Positions 49,209 through 57,938 of a DNA stretch of 59,594 nt are shown one piece after another. Numbering within the stretch: the first letter of the stretch is position 1; every line of letters begins with the position of its first letter. Location of the stretch: positions 1 to 59,594 of IMG/VR virus record IMGVR_UViG_3300030055_000360; one strand, given 5' to 3'. The notes beneath the pieces were generated by a model. That model did not search any database, was not told the DNA's origin, and was given only the letters and a program-made list of their open reading frames with translations. This DNA is from a virus. Both the position numbers and the translations under genes were made by a program.

Positions 49209-50675
49209 GTAATTTATTATTTCTTTATATTTTTCTATAGCAATTACGGAATTTTCAGGTTTTTCATACCATATTTTATAGAAACTCCCAATAATGTTTT
49301 CTTTAGACTTAGATACGTCCTTGCTTAATTCTTCAAGCCAATCATGTTTATCGTACCCATCTAACAAATTACTAGTAATTAAATATTCCTCCTCTCTCAT
49401 TGAGAAAGATTCACAAAAATGTTGTTTATTCAAATTAAAGCATTTTTTGAAATCTTCTTCAACATTTCTTATTGGTAAATACCCAAATCCGTGATGAAAT
49501 AATTTTTTGTCCTCCTCCTTTACTATTTTTGTTTTATTACTGGTTTGACTATCATCAAACTCCTTAATATCACCATCAAACAAACCAAATATTTTAAAAC
49601 TTCCTACTCTAGGAAACTTTAACGCTATTTTTATATCTTCATCACTATTAGCAATTGAAATTTCAACTTCATCTAAAAAATAATAATTCATCGTTTTTAG
49701 CCAAATCTTTGTAAAAATGCTTGCTGCTATATCTTCTACTAAAATAATTTTATTTCGATTAATATCCATTCCTAAAGTTTTTGCATAACCTATATATGAA
49801 TCAGGTTGAACTATTTTAACCTGATTAGGTCCCTCCCTTAACAATAGTCTTATTTCCTCATAATTTAACTTCCTTAAAATATATGGTGAATGAGTAGATA
49901 ATATAATTTTTATATTCTTTCCTCCATACTTTCGTTCCAAACTATACTTTGCTAAAAGTTCAATTAAGAAATTTTGAGACTTTGGAGATAAAAAATTTTC
50001 TGGCTCTTCAATAAGTATTATTGAGTTCGATTCTGATTGATCTAATAAATAAAACAAATAGAAAATTGAATGTTCACCAAGCCCCATTGTCATAGAAGTA
50101 TATTCTATTCCTTTATAATTAACAAAGAAAAAAGGAACTGATTCTCCTTCTTCAATTTCGACAAAATAGTATTTTGCCGAATCATAATGTCTACAAACGA
50201 CTTTGGAAATATCATTTAATTCACCACTTGTTAATACTCTTGGATCAATACCATTAATTAAACTTTTAATATTGGTTTCTAGCTCTTTTTCATCTACCTC
50301 ATAAAACTTCAAACACTCTGAAATTTTCTCCTTTACAACACTATATCTATGAACATCATGATAATCTAATTTAAATTCATCTACATATTCATTAAGACTC
50401 TTTTCTTCACTTGCTTTCTTAACCACTATCTCTATGCTATCTCTATTAAATTTAGAATCATTCATCTCATTACTAAAGCTATTAGTTAGCAGCTTCATTA
50501 GTGTTGATTTGCCTGAACCATTGCAACCGCAAAAAGCATTTATTCTTGAAGTATTAAATAAAATCTCCCCCTCCCCTAATGTAGGAATATTAGAATATTT
50601 CATAGATTTAATATCTTTATGGCATTTATTTTCTCTCATTCGCCGGAAATTATCACTTACTTCTGCATGCTTCAT
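49197..50675 (-). CDS. OLD-like ATPase with TOPRIM nuclease domain, DUF262 partner
   Basis: A 492-residue protein. ABC-type ATPase features: Walker A GCNGSGKST at 50-58, signature-like MTMGLGEHSIF near 196, Walker B IILIEEPE near 219-226, H-loop STHSP at 260-264. It continues with TOPRIM motifs: IILVED near 310-315 and FGLFDGD near 363-369 (invariant Glu and DxD). ATPase plus TOPRIM is the OLD-family arrangement, known from P2 Old and Gabija GajA. It overlaps the DUF262 gene by 4 bases (ATGA). The family would predict a nucleotide-controlled DNA nuclease. The C-terminal 110 residues are not recognised. Confidence 0.85.
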   Translation of the reverse strand: MKHAEVSDNFRRMRENKCHKDIKSMKYSNIPTLGEGEILFNTSRINAFCGCNGSGKSTLMKLLTNSFSNEMNDSKFNRDSIEIVVKKASEEKSLNEYVDEFKLDYHDVHRYSVVKEKISECLKFYEVDEKELETNIKSLINGIDPRVLTSGELNDISKVVCRHYDSAKYYFVEIEEGESVPFFFVNYKGIEYTSMTMGLGEHSIFYLFYLLDQSESNSIILIEEPENFLSPKSQNFLIELLAKYSLERKYGGKNIKIILSTHSPYILRKLNYEEIRLLLREGPNQVKIVQPDSYIGYAKTLGMDINRNKIILVEDIAASIFTKIWLKTMNYYFLDEVEISIANSDEDIKIALKFPRVGSFKIFGLFDGDIKEFDDSQTSNKTKIVKEEDKKLFHHGFGYLPIRNVEEDFKKCFNLNKQHFCESFSMREEEYLITSNLLDGYDKHDWLEELSKDVSKSKENIIGSFYKIWYEKPENSVIAIEKYKEIINYFSE

Positions 50676-51868
50676 ATTCTTTCACCCCAATTACCTACAT
50701 ACTCATCTAAAAAATCTCCCCAATTAATATTCCTATCGTTATTTATCAAATAATACAGATCTTCTAACTTATTATCACCTATAGTATTTATTTCTGTAAT
50801 AGAGTCATCAATATAGTTAAAGAACATTATCCAAATAATTAGATCTCTAAAAGCAATATTTTTGGAACTAACTTTTTGTTGACTACATAAAAGGTTAAAC
50901 TCACTTAGTAAACTTGTCCTAACTATTTCATTAAATTGTCCATAAGTATTCATATATATTAGATCAATGTTTAGTTCATTTAACCCTTTTCTTCCATTCT
51001 CGAAATGTTCAATAAATGTAGAAGCTTTAAATTGATTCTCTTCACTTTTACCAAATTCTATAGAAGAAAACTTATAACTGAACAATAACCAGTTTAAAAG
51101 AGTGATTTTTGTAAATTTTACATCAAATTCATGATATCCTAATAGTTTCTGAAATTGGCTTATGGTTCTCTTCACTTTATAAATAGTTTCTTCCTCAAAT
51201 GCAATATTACTATAACGATAACTCAAATATTTATTATCAACATTTACGTTAAATTTATTTTCCTCAATATAAGTACATAACTTTGCACAAATATCTTCAT
51301 ATGCCAATCTATCATTCGAAAAACCTATGACATCTTCTGTAAGTCCTAGTTCTTTAAAGTAATCAACTACCTCACTAACTTGATTTTTTGTTTTGCCGTA
51401 TAAAGCATTCCTTTTCTCTGAAGCGGTTAAAGAAACATTGTCATTTAGTCTATAAAACATTTCACTTATTACTTTATCTCTAGATTCTAGTAAAACAATG
51501 CATTCAATACTAAAGCATAAAAACTTCATTTGAATCTCTCTTTCTAACTCACTGAAGTACTTACCACTAGCTCCTTCAATTTCAAAATCAACTGATCCAA
51601 AGTCAAACTTTACGGGAAACTTTTCATTAACAAACATGTCCAGTGCAAGTAACCTTTGCTGCCCATCTAAAACATCATATCTATTATTTCTTTTAATAAG
51701 ATGTATTGGTGGAACATACCATCCCCTAAAAATAGTATCAATTAATTTCTGCATTTTTTGTTTTGACCAGACTCCATTTCTTTGAAAGTTTGGCTGTAAA
51801 TTAATTTCGTTCATTTTAATCAGATTAGTTAATTCACTCAAACTCATCTCTAATATTTCTTTTCTCAC
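50672..51868 (-). CDS. DUF262 protein, OLD-like ATPase partner
   Basis: A 398-residue DUF262 protein that differs clearly from the one at 47594-48703. Motifs: INLQPNFQRNGVWSKQKMQK at 22-41, DTIFRGWYVPPIHLIKR, DGQQR at 68-72 (YDVLDGQQRLLALDMFV), and MFYRLNDNVSLTASEKRNALYG near 147-168. The C-terminal 180 residues are helical and unrelated to known HNH domains. RBS AAAGGAGGA. The last codons carry the RBS (GGGGTGA) and start of the OLD-like gene, so the two proteins are made together and probably form one complex. Confidence 0.85.
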   Translation of the reverse strand: MRKEILEMSLSELTNLIKMNEINLQPNFQRNGVWSKQKMQKLIDTIFRGWYVPPIHLIKRNNRYDVLDGQQRLLALDMFVNEKFPVKFDFGSVDFEIEGASGKYFSELEREIQMKFLCFSIECIVLLESRDKVISEMFYRLNDNVSLTASEKRNALYGKTKNQVSEVVDYFKELGLTEDVIGFSNDRLAYEDICAKLCTYIEENKFNVNVDNKYLSYRYSNIAFEEETIYKVKRTISQFQKLLGYHEFDVKFTKITLLNWLLFSYKFSSIEFGKSEENQFKASTFIEHFENGRKGLNELNIDLIYMNTYGQFNEIVRTSLLSEFNLLCSQQKVSSKNIAFRDLIIWIMFFNYIDDSITEINTIGDNKLEDLYYLINNDRNINWGDFLDEYVGNWGERI

Positions 51869-52535
51869 ATTTATCCTCCTTTTTTAGCTTGTTAATAAAC
51901 CACTACCTATAGTTATTTCACAATAATATTCTATCTAAATAATATTTAAACTACTTATTTATACTTTTAAAAATGTATAAACATTTTCCTAATAGTATCA
52001 CATTTACCTCCTTATTCTTGACCTTGCTCTGGTTTAAAGGAGTTAAAGTAACTATCCATTCAAAGAATTTAATTAAGCCATTAAAAACATACTAAATAGG
52101 TAAAAGCATTCTAAAATATGGAACTAATAATTAGGCAACGTGTGTGTCACCACATGTACTATAAATCAATATGCTTCAGCCCTTTCATTTCATGATTATT
52201 AAAATTATATCTTGATTAAAATTTATTAATTTTCTCATTATAGACATAATTAATATGCAAATTTTATTTCACTTACAAAATTCACTTTCATTATTTGTCT
52301 CTCATTCAGCATTAAACTTTTATTTAAATATATAATGATTAACAATAATTTTCTTTAATCACTTATTCTACATTGGTATGTTCTTATTGTAACATGATTT
52401 ACCAATTTGTTGTTGTAAAATAACAAAAATACCACAAACTCATTTCTGAATAATGTGGTATTTTAAAGTCTAATTTTAAATTTTATTATTATCTACACTG
52501 TTATGGATATTTAAGTTATTATTATATTTTCAATT
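51869..52535. other. Intergenic region upstream of DUF262/OLD operon
   Basis: About 670 bases without an intact gene of more than 50 codons. Near 52030-52085 the minus strand reads MDSYFNSFKPEQGQE-stop, followed by a good RBS (AAGGAGGT), perhaps the tail of a vanished gene or a leader peptide. The rest is A+T-rich with no clear promoter match. Its right end contains the terminator of the channel-AbiH operon at 52416-52461. Confidence 0.45.
52416..52461 (-). terminator. Terminator of channel-AbiH-HEPN operon (repeat copy 1)
   Basis: On the minus strand ATACCACA-loop-TGTGGTAT is followed by TTTTGTTATTTTA. The 46-base unit is nearly identical to 56837-56883 (shared TAAAATAACAAAAATACCAC and GAATAATGTGGTAT; about four differences). 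It lies 75 bases beyond the channel-like gene. Confidence 0.75.
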
Positions 52536-54065
52536 CTACGAATTTGCTTCTTGCCACGTTCTGAACTCCTCATTTTGAGATTCAACTTCTTCACTTGTTA
52601 GCATTGATGGCATACTACTAGGTTTGGAAGTGTCAGAACTCATAATAGATACCTTATGCACCACATAGCCTTTTTGAGTAAGCTCAGTATTTATTTTTTC
52701 ACACCACTCATAAAGATTTATTATAGAATTTAAAATTTCCTCATCTGGCATTTGATAATATGCAGCTAAATACTGTTGTCTTGGAATGCCATTATTCAAA
52801 TAATAATTTCTTAAATCTAAAATTCTATTCATACCACTTATAAAATAACTATCTTCTACAAGATAATGTATATACCTAAAAATTTCTGGATCTAGGTATG
52901 CATTATATCGATCTAATATTTTTTCGCCTTTTTCAATATATTCTTGACCGCTACTATTAAAATAATGCCACCATGTTGTTGGTGGTGATATATTAGGTTG
53001 TCCATTTAAATTTAAATATATACCCATTTTATTAAAGCATTCTATTGAAAATAATTCCTTTATAGTGCTAGGTTCACTTTCCGGAACCGAATAATAATGA
53101 ACATCACTCCAAAAACTCACAATTCTTAATAAAAATATTTGTATCTCTCTATACATAGCTACTTTAACTGGAAGCATTTTTTCTTCTTCTTTTTCTTTTT
53201 CAGCTTTACTGATTGAATTACTCATTCTTACGGATAACGAATTTAAAAACAAACCAACTAAAATTACGCCTAAAATCGCCTCAATTGATATTAAGTTTCT
53301 TGCCACTGTAGTTATTGGAACAATATCTCCATATCCTACAGTTGTTATCGTTACAGCACTTAAGTAAAACATCCTTCCAAAATTATCAAGCTTCCCTAGA
53401 CCTGATGGAAAACCATTTTTAGCATTTTTCAAACTAATAATTTTATTAAATAACTCACTATCCATTGTCATTATTAAATTAGGTGAATCTAATCCATTAA
53501 TGTATTTTGAAGGGAATAATGATTTGTTAATATCATGATTTTTATAATCTAAATCTTCCAACGCCTCATCTTTTCGTTCTTCTGATGTTAATGTAAAGTA
53601 ATAAACCATGCTATTACTATTATTTATATTAAAAATTCCTACTTTATTCTCTAATGGGAACATAAATTTTCTTTTTTCTATACTTTCAACTTGTCCATAT
53701 TTAGAATCATCATTTATTACTAATCCGACTTCAAAACTAATCATATTATTATCTTCATATTTAATTGAATTAACAGAAAGTTTATTACCATCAATACTCA
53801 CTTTCTCATTAACTATTATTTTTTCCCCGTCATATTCTTTCTGACTATTAATAATATTGTTCTTAATTTCATTTAAAATGTCATTTATATCATAATTTAA
53901 CGAGCTTTCATATTGAACCGTGGAATGATAAAAGTTATTTGGTAAAGTAGTATAAATGGTCGCAAAAACAAATATTAAAAGAATATATGTTCCTGCATAA
54001 ATCCATTGCGAAACCACACCCGCACAATTTATTATTTTTTTTAATTTTCCCAAAATATGCTTCAT
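52536..54065 (-). CDS. K+-channel-like two-TM protein with large extracellular and C-terminal domains
   Basis: A 509-residue protein starting at ATG 54065 (MKHILGKLKKIINCAG) with RBS AAAGGG; a TTG six codons upstream overlaps this RBS. TM1 at about 17-40 (WIYAGTYILLIFVFATIYTT). A 185-residue insert, probably extracytoplasmic, follows. A pore loop contains the K+ selectivity filter TVGYGD (AVTITTVGYGDIVPITT, near 240), then TM2 (ISIEAILGVILVGLFLNSL). The last 230 residues are cytosolic, helical, Trp/Tyr-rich. Ion_trans_2-type pores in defence contexts can act as membrane effectors; here that is inference from neighbours AbiH and a HEPN-motif protein. Confidence 0.75.
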   Translation of the reverse strand: MKHILGKLKKIINCAGVVSQWIYAGTYILLIFVFATIYTTLPNNFYHSTVQYESSLNYDINDILNEIKNNIINSQKEYDGEKIIVNEKVSIDGNKLSVNSIKYEDNNMISFEVGLVINDDSKYGQVESIEKRKFMFPLENKVGIFNINNSNSMVYYFTLTSEERKDEALEDLDYKNHDINKSLFPSKYINGLDSPNLIMTMDSELFNKIISLKNAKNGFPSGLGKLDNFGRMFYLSAVTITTVGYGDIVPITTVARNLISIEAILGVILVGLFLNSLSVRMSNSISKAEKEKEEEKMLPVKVAMYREIQIFLLRIVSFWSDVHYYSVPESEPSTIKELFSIECFNKMGIYLNLNGQPNISPPTTWWHYFNSSGQEYIEKGEKILDRYNAYLDPEIFRYIHYLVEDSYFISGMNRILDLRNYYLNNGIPRQQYLAAYYQMPDEEILNSIINLYEWCEKINTELTQKGYVVHKVSIMSSDTSKPSSMPSMLTSEEVESQNEEFRTWQEANS

Positions 54066-54150
54066 ATACTTTAACCCTTTCAATAGAATATCTACATGTG
54101 TAAAAAACGAATATTTTCAATCTCAATTATGTGGCTTTGCTAATTTCTCC

Positions 54151-55734
54151 CTAGAAAACTTCAAATTCCCTTACAACTTGAATTAAATTCAATAAATTAT
54201 CCATATATAAAATATTTTCATCAATAGTATCAGGATGACTATATTGATATTTTTTTTCTCCTTCATATACTTCTTCTATATCAAATAAATCACACATTTC
54301 CATTATTGAGTCTTCAAAGCATATATCGAAATTATTTGCTTTAATCCATTTTTTTTCAGTTTCACTAAATTTTAATGCGTAGAAATCATTTAGTTCTCCA
54401 AAAATTTTTGCTAAATCGAATTTTCTCTTTGACTTATTAAGTAACTTTATATTCGCTCCTAATTCATTTTGTATTTCTGTATCTGTTAATCCTTTGCTAT
54501 TTTTATATATACAAGACATAACTAAATAATAAAGCTGTTCTTCTACTAAATCTTTTTCGATACTTTTTCTTTTCACTTGTTGTTGCTTAAAAATAATAGT
54601 TGGATTTTCTCCTGAAACTTTTCTTGTTAATTCATCTGATCCAATAATTTTAACTAAATTAGAAATTTGTTGTGCATATACACTTTTATTACAATAAAAA
54701 ATTGTTGTAATAGTATTTTCATGCTCTATTAATTCTATTAATATATCTTTATCGGTAACATCAAGTGAATGACCAAATATATATATTTCATTTTTATCTT
54801 TTTCGCAAATCCATTTTTTATAGTCTTTTCCAGTTCTCTTATATATTCTTTGAAAATATTTTTTAAATTCTATAAAATCTAATTCATTACTTTTTCTATC
54901 ATCATCAAGATATTCATCAATACCTAATACCATATTATTTTTTTCTTTTCTTCTATTCATATTAGCTTTCCCATGAATATAATCATATTGCTCCGAATCA
55001 TAATCAAAATTCAAACCATATTTTATTTCATATGTATTAGTGTAATTAAAACTTAAAACTTTATCAAAATAAATTCCTTTTATGTCTGGTGAAATATATC
55101 TTATCTCTATTTTCTTAACACAGTCTTCAAGATATATTTCTAAACATCTTATTAAATTCTTCAAATGTTTATTCAATACTTTTATTATCTGTTTAAGATT
55201 AGTATCTATAAGTTCATATCCATTTATTTCAAACTCACTATAATCTAAAATTTTTTGTACTATTTCTTCTTTATAATCATCTATATTTTCTGGCAGTTGA
55301 TAGTACTTTTCATAATACTTACTAATATTTTTCATATAATCAAAACATTTAATCACATTTGAAATTTCAGATTCTAAATCAATCCAGCCTTCTTTTTCAT
55401 AATTCATGTTTTCAATGAAATATTTAATCCAAATATTATTGCCAGCATATTTAACTAATTCTTTTGAAATCTCTTTTTCCTTCCATTTATTAAAAGAGCT
55501 ATAATTTAATAGTTTTTTATCATAAAAATATTTTTTGACATTATCGTCTACTGCATGTTTTACTTCTACTTCTAAATTTACTTCAAAATAACTTTCACTA
55601 ATATCAAACCTTTCTATTATATTTAAATTATTCTCTAAAAAATTAATACATTGCATAAAATCTAAGAAATCTTTATATTTTGTTGGCAGTCCATGTTCTA
55701 AATCAAATCCATTTCCTATAACTAATATCTTCAA
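54151..55734 (-). CDS. AbiH-family abortive infection protein
   Basis: A 527-residue AbiH-type protein (PF14253). I choose the TTG at 55734 (MKILVIGNGFDLEHGLPTKY), 9 bases after AGGGGAA; the in-frame GTG three codons upstream is too close to the RBS. The signature IGNGFDLEHGLPTKYKDFL is near the start; VLSFNYTNTYE around 230, YDYIHGKAN near 255, and NEIYIFGHSLDVTDKDIL near 320 complete the family pattern. The last 150 residues look like an added HTH-like or winged region (SCIYKNSKGLTDTEIQNELG). AbiH of Lactococcus aborts phage infection by an unknown mechanism. Confidence 0.88.
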   Translation of the reverse strand: MKILVIGNGFDLEHGLPTKYKDFLDFMQCINFLENNLNIIERFDISESYFEVNLEVEVKHAVDDNVKKYFYDKKLLNYSSFNKWKEKEISKELVKYAGNNIWIKYFIENMNYEKEGWIDLESEISNVIKCFDYMKNISKYYEKYYQLPENIDDYKEEIVQKILDYSEFEINGYELIDTNLKQIIKVLNKHLKNLIRCLEIYLEDCVKKIEIRYISPDIKGIYFDKVLSFNYTNTYEIKYGLNFDYDSEQYDYIHGKANMNRRKEKNNMVLGIDEYLDDDRKSNELDFIEFKKYFQRIYKRTGKDYKKWICEKDKNEIYIFGHSLDVTDKDILIELIEHENTITTIFYCNKSVYAQQISNLVKIIGSDELTRKVSGENPTIIFKQQQVKRKSIEKDLVEEQLYYLVMSCIYKNSKGLTDTEIQNELGANIKLLNKSKRKFDLAKIFGELNDFYALKFSETEKKWIKANNFDICFEDSIMEMCDLFDIEEVYEGEKKYQYSHPDTIDENILYMDNLLNLIQVVREFEVF

Positions 55735-55785
55735 ATTTATCACTTCCCCTAATCGATTCTTATAAAAATTTATTTTGCATAAAAA

Positions 55786-56736
55786 TTAATTTTTATATAT
55801 TTTTAAGTATAATAATTCATAAAATTCTAAAATTGTTAATACTGCAAATTTGGCTATTTTTTCTGATGGAACATGACCATGCATTGAAAAATTTCTTATA
55901 GGAGCATGAATTGAATTAATTAACTCAACAAAATCTTTTTCAAAATAATTATTAGTGTTAATTTCATTTATAATTTGTCCTAAATCTCTACTCTTTAATA
56001 ATTGAATATTCTTTAATGCAAAATAATCCCTTAGTAAGCCTTCTACTGTCGGTGCTAGTATCTTATATATATTTGAATAAGTTAGTGATGTTGGAGATTT
56101 TAGAATAACATCAAAACAATTTTTAATATCATTATAATGACGTTTAAATAAATCTTGTTTTATTTTAAATAAAAGAGTTTCAATCTTGTATGACATTTCT
56201 GAAAAATTAGTTCCATAATTAATTACTGCATTTAACATATAAGACAACTTTTCAAACAATGGCTTAGAAATTTTCAAATTTTCTATCTTATAACCTCTTT
56301 CTCTTATAAAAAAATCGGTTAAAACAAATTCCTCATCTATAGCTTTTATATAAAAAACATATGTCAGCTGTTCATTAATTCTAAGTATTTCTTTTATAGG
56401 CATTTCACCAATATTACGCTGTTTCTTTCCTCGTAAATATAGTTTTTTTATATCAAACATTAACCAACGTAAATCTTTATCTTTCACTATAGTTCTGTCA
56501 TTCAAAAACATTTTTTTTAGTATTAAATAAAGAAACATCTCCTCACTTAATATAACATCCTTTTTAACTAATCGCTTATCAAAAAGTTTAGAATTATAAT
56601 TATTAAATGAACTTTTTTCTACTATATATTCATATAAATCAAAATATACATGTGTATCATATTGTTTGATTGAAGCAAATAAATAATAAGCATATTTATT
56701 ATTTATAGCATCATAATAGGCATCATATTTAGCCAT
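55786..56736 (-). CDS. HEPN-motif protein upstream of AbiH
   Basis: A 316-residue protein, helical and Lys/Tyr-rich. Residues 1-110 form an unknown domain (YAYYLFASIKQYDTHVYFDL). The C-terminal 110 residues look like a HEPN domain: ILAPTVEGLLRDYFALKNIQ, then PIRNFSMHGHVPSEKIAKFA with RNFSMH at 281-286 fitting the RNxxxH ribonuclease motif, then a closing helix. It is the first gene of the cassette with AbiH and the channel-like protein; RBS AAGGAGAAAGAG. I do not recognise the full-length family; ribonuclease activity is inferred from the motif. Confidence 0.65.
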   Translation of the reverse strand: MAKYDAYYDAINNKYAYYLFASIKQYDTHVYFDLYEYIVEKSSFNNYNSKLFDKRLVKKDVILSEEMFLYLILKKMFLNDRTIVKDKDLRWLMFDIKKLYLRGKKQRNIGEMPIKEILRINEQLTYVFYIKAIDEEFVLTDFFIRERGYKIENLKISKPLFEKLSYMLNAVINYGTNFSEMSYKIETLLFKIKQDLFKRHYNDIKNCFDVILKSPTSLTYSNIYKILAPTVEGLLRDYFALKNIQLLKSRDLGQIINEINTNNYFEKDFVELINSIHAPIRNFSMHGHVPSEKIAKFAVLTILEFYELLYLKIYKN

Positions 56737-56836
56737 ATACTCTTTCTCCTTACTATAAGTAATTTAAATAATATATTTGTAATTTATAATCTTTAAAACC
56801 TTTCTTAATTATACCTCAATTCCCTAAAAATAACTA

Positions 56837-56883
56837 TAAAATAACAAAAATACCACAAATTCATTTACAGAATAATGTGGTAT
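56837..56883 (-). terminator. Terminator of the TIM-barrel-like gene (repeat copy 2)
   Basis: On the minus strand ATACCACA-loop-TGTGGTAT followed by TTTTGTTATTTT. It is nearly identical to the terminator at 52416-52461, so the HEPN-AbiH-channel cassette lies between two copies of the same element in direct orientation. Confidence 0.75.
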
Positions 56884-56907
56884 CTTTGATTTTTACTACA
56901 GATTATC

Positions 56908-57810
56908 TTATTGAAAAATACATTTAGCTTCCATTAAATCATTTACTATATTAGTAACACCATCTGCGCCAAAATTTACTTCTGGTACAAAATATCTTGG
57001 AACATTGTCTTTGAATGTATCTACCAAATTATCTAAAAATAATTCTTTATCTTTGCTATTTTCGAACAAATCATTTAAATCTCCATAATGAGTTCTATTA
57101 TTCCTTCTTCCCCATAGATGTATTCCCATTATATTATGTCGTATTTTTTTTATATCTTCAAATGCATCTTTCATTATTTCCATTTTGTCTCTATTTTTAT
57201 TTTCTTCTTGTTCTTCCTCTACTTTAAATAGTTGTGGTATATCTAGTGTAATTTTTAAAGATAGCTTCTTTTTATCTAATATCTCTGATAGTTCCACTAT
57301 TTGTTTTACAGTAGATACTAGAAATTTGCTATCTTTATTTTTTAATGCCGTAGTATTATAGTTAGAGTCATTTCTATTTTCAATAAGAATAATAGTATCC
57401 GGAAAATATAACTTAATTATTTTTTCAAAAACTTCGTAGTTTTGTATAAAATCACTCATATCATCGCAATAATCGCGAAATGGAGGATGTATCTCTATGA
57501 TTTTGGGCTGTTTTTTTTGTGTAAGTTTTATAATAAAATATGCAAATTCAGATGCCCACCTATCTGAAAACCATAATTGTGGTATTCCTTTTATATTGGC
57601 TTTAGATATTTCACCATCGCTTTCAATTATAGGTAAATCTAATCTTCGCTTTCCAAAACTATACTCAGTATGCAAACTATAATTTTTATCTTTGATATTT
57701 AAACTTGTTATATCAAAGTGTCCAGCAACCTCCTTAATACTTGGTGTAATACCGTTTGGATAAGATTTCCCTCTATATTCAATAGGAATTAGTATCATTT
57801 TATTATCCAC
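56908..57810 (-). CDS. TIM-barrel-like protein (xylose isomerase/AP endonuclease 2-like), unknown function
   Basis: I use the GTG at 57810 (RBS AAAGGA, 9 bases upstream), giving 300 residues; a TTG three codons earlier directly abuts the RBS. The sequence alternates strands and helices like a TIM barrel: KIIEIHPPFRDYCDDMSDF, DTIILIENRNDSNYNTTAL, LSLKITLDIPQLF, HNIMGIHLWGRRNNRTHYG, YFVPEVNFGADG. The position of E, D, H and E residues at strand ends (HPP, IENR, LDIPQ, IHLW, PEVNF) resembles sugar isomerase/AP endonuclease 2 proteins that bind metal. It stands alone next to the integrase. Function unknown; could be cargo or a defence enzyme. Confidence 0.55.
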   Translation of the reverse strand: MDNKMILIPIEYRGKSYPNGITPSIKEVAGHFDITSLNIKDKNYSLHTEYSFGKRRLDLPIIESDGEISKANIKGIPQLWFSDRWASEFAYFIIKLTQKKQPKIIEIHPPFRDYCDDMSDFIQNYEVFEKIIKLYFPDTIILIENRNDSNYNTTALKNKDSKFLVSTVKQIVELSEILDKKKLSLKITLDIPQLFKVEEEQEENKNRDKMEIMKDAFEDIKKIRHNIMGIHLWGRRNNRTHYGDLNDLFENSKDKELFLDNLVDTFKDNVPRYFVPEVNFGADGVTNIVNDLMEAKCIFQ

Positions 57811-57862
57811 ATATATCAATCCTTTCTAGACATATTTATATTATCATTATATGAAACATGTG

Positions 57863-57890
57863 TTCGATTTTCAAGTTTTTATGCTATAAT
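57863..57890 (+). promoter_or_regulatory. Candidate integrase promoter (extended -10)
   Basis: TGC-TATAAT (TATAAT at 57885-57890) is an extended -10 element; the upstream TTCGAT at 57863-57868 (16-base spacer) is a moderate -35. It lies about 50 bases before the integrase start. Confidence 0.55.
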
Positions 57891-57938
57891 ATTCCTAATA
57901 ACTATAAAAACAAACAATATATTCTTAGGAGTGATGAT

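Noticed and set aside
52030-52085. Short minus-strand reading MDSYFNSFKPEQGQE followed by an RBS
   Set aside because: Only 15 codons and no gene start after the RBS within a normal distance; it may be a leader or gene remnant but cannot be supported as a gene.
57858-57938. A longer integrase N-terminus beginning at 57858
   Set aside because: The extra 27 residues have no RBS and do not fit the serine recombinase N-terminus, which starts at MKIAIYSRKS with a good RBS.
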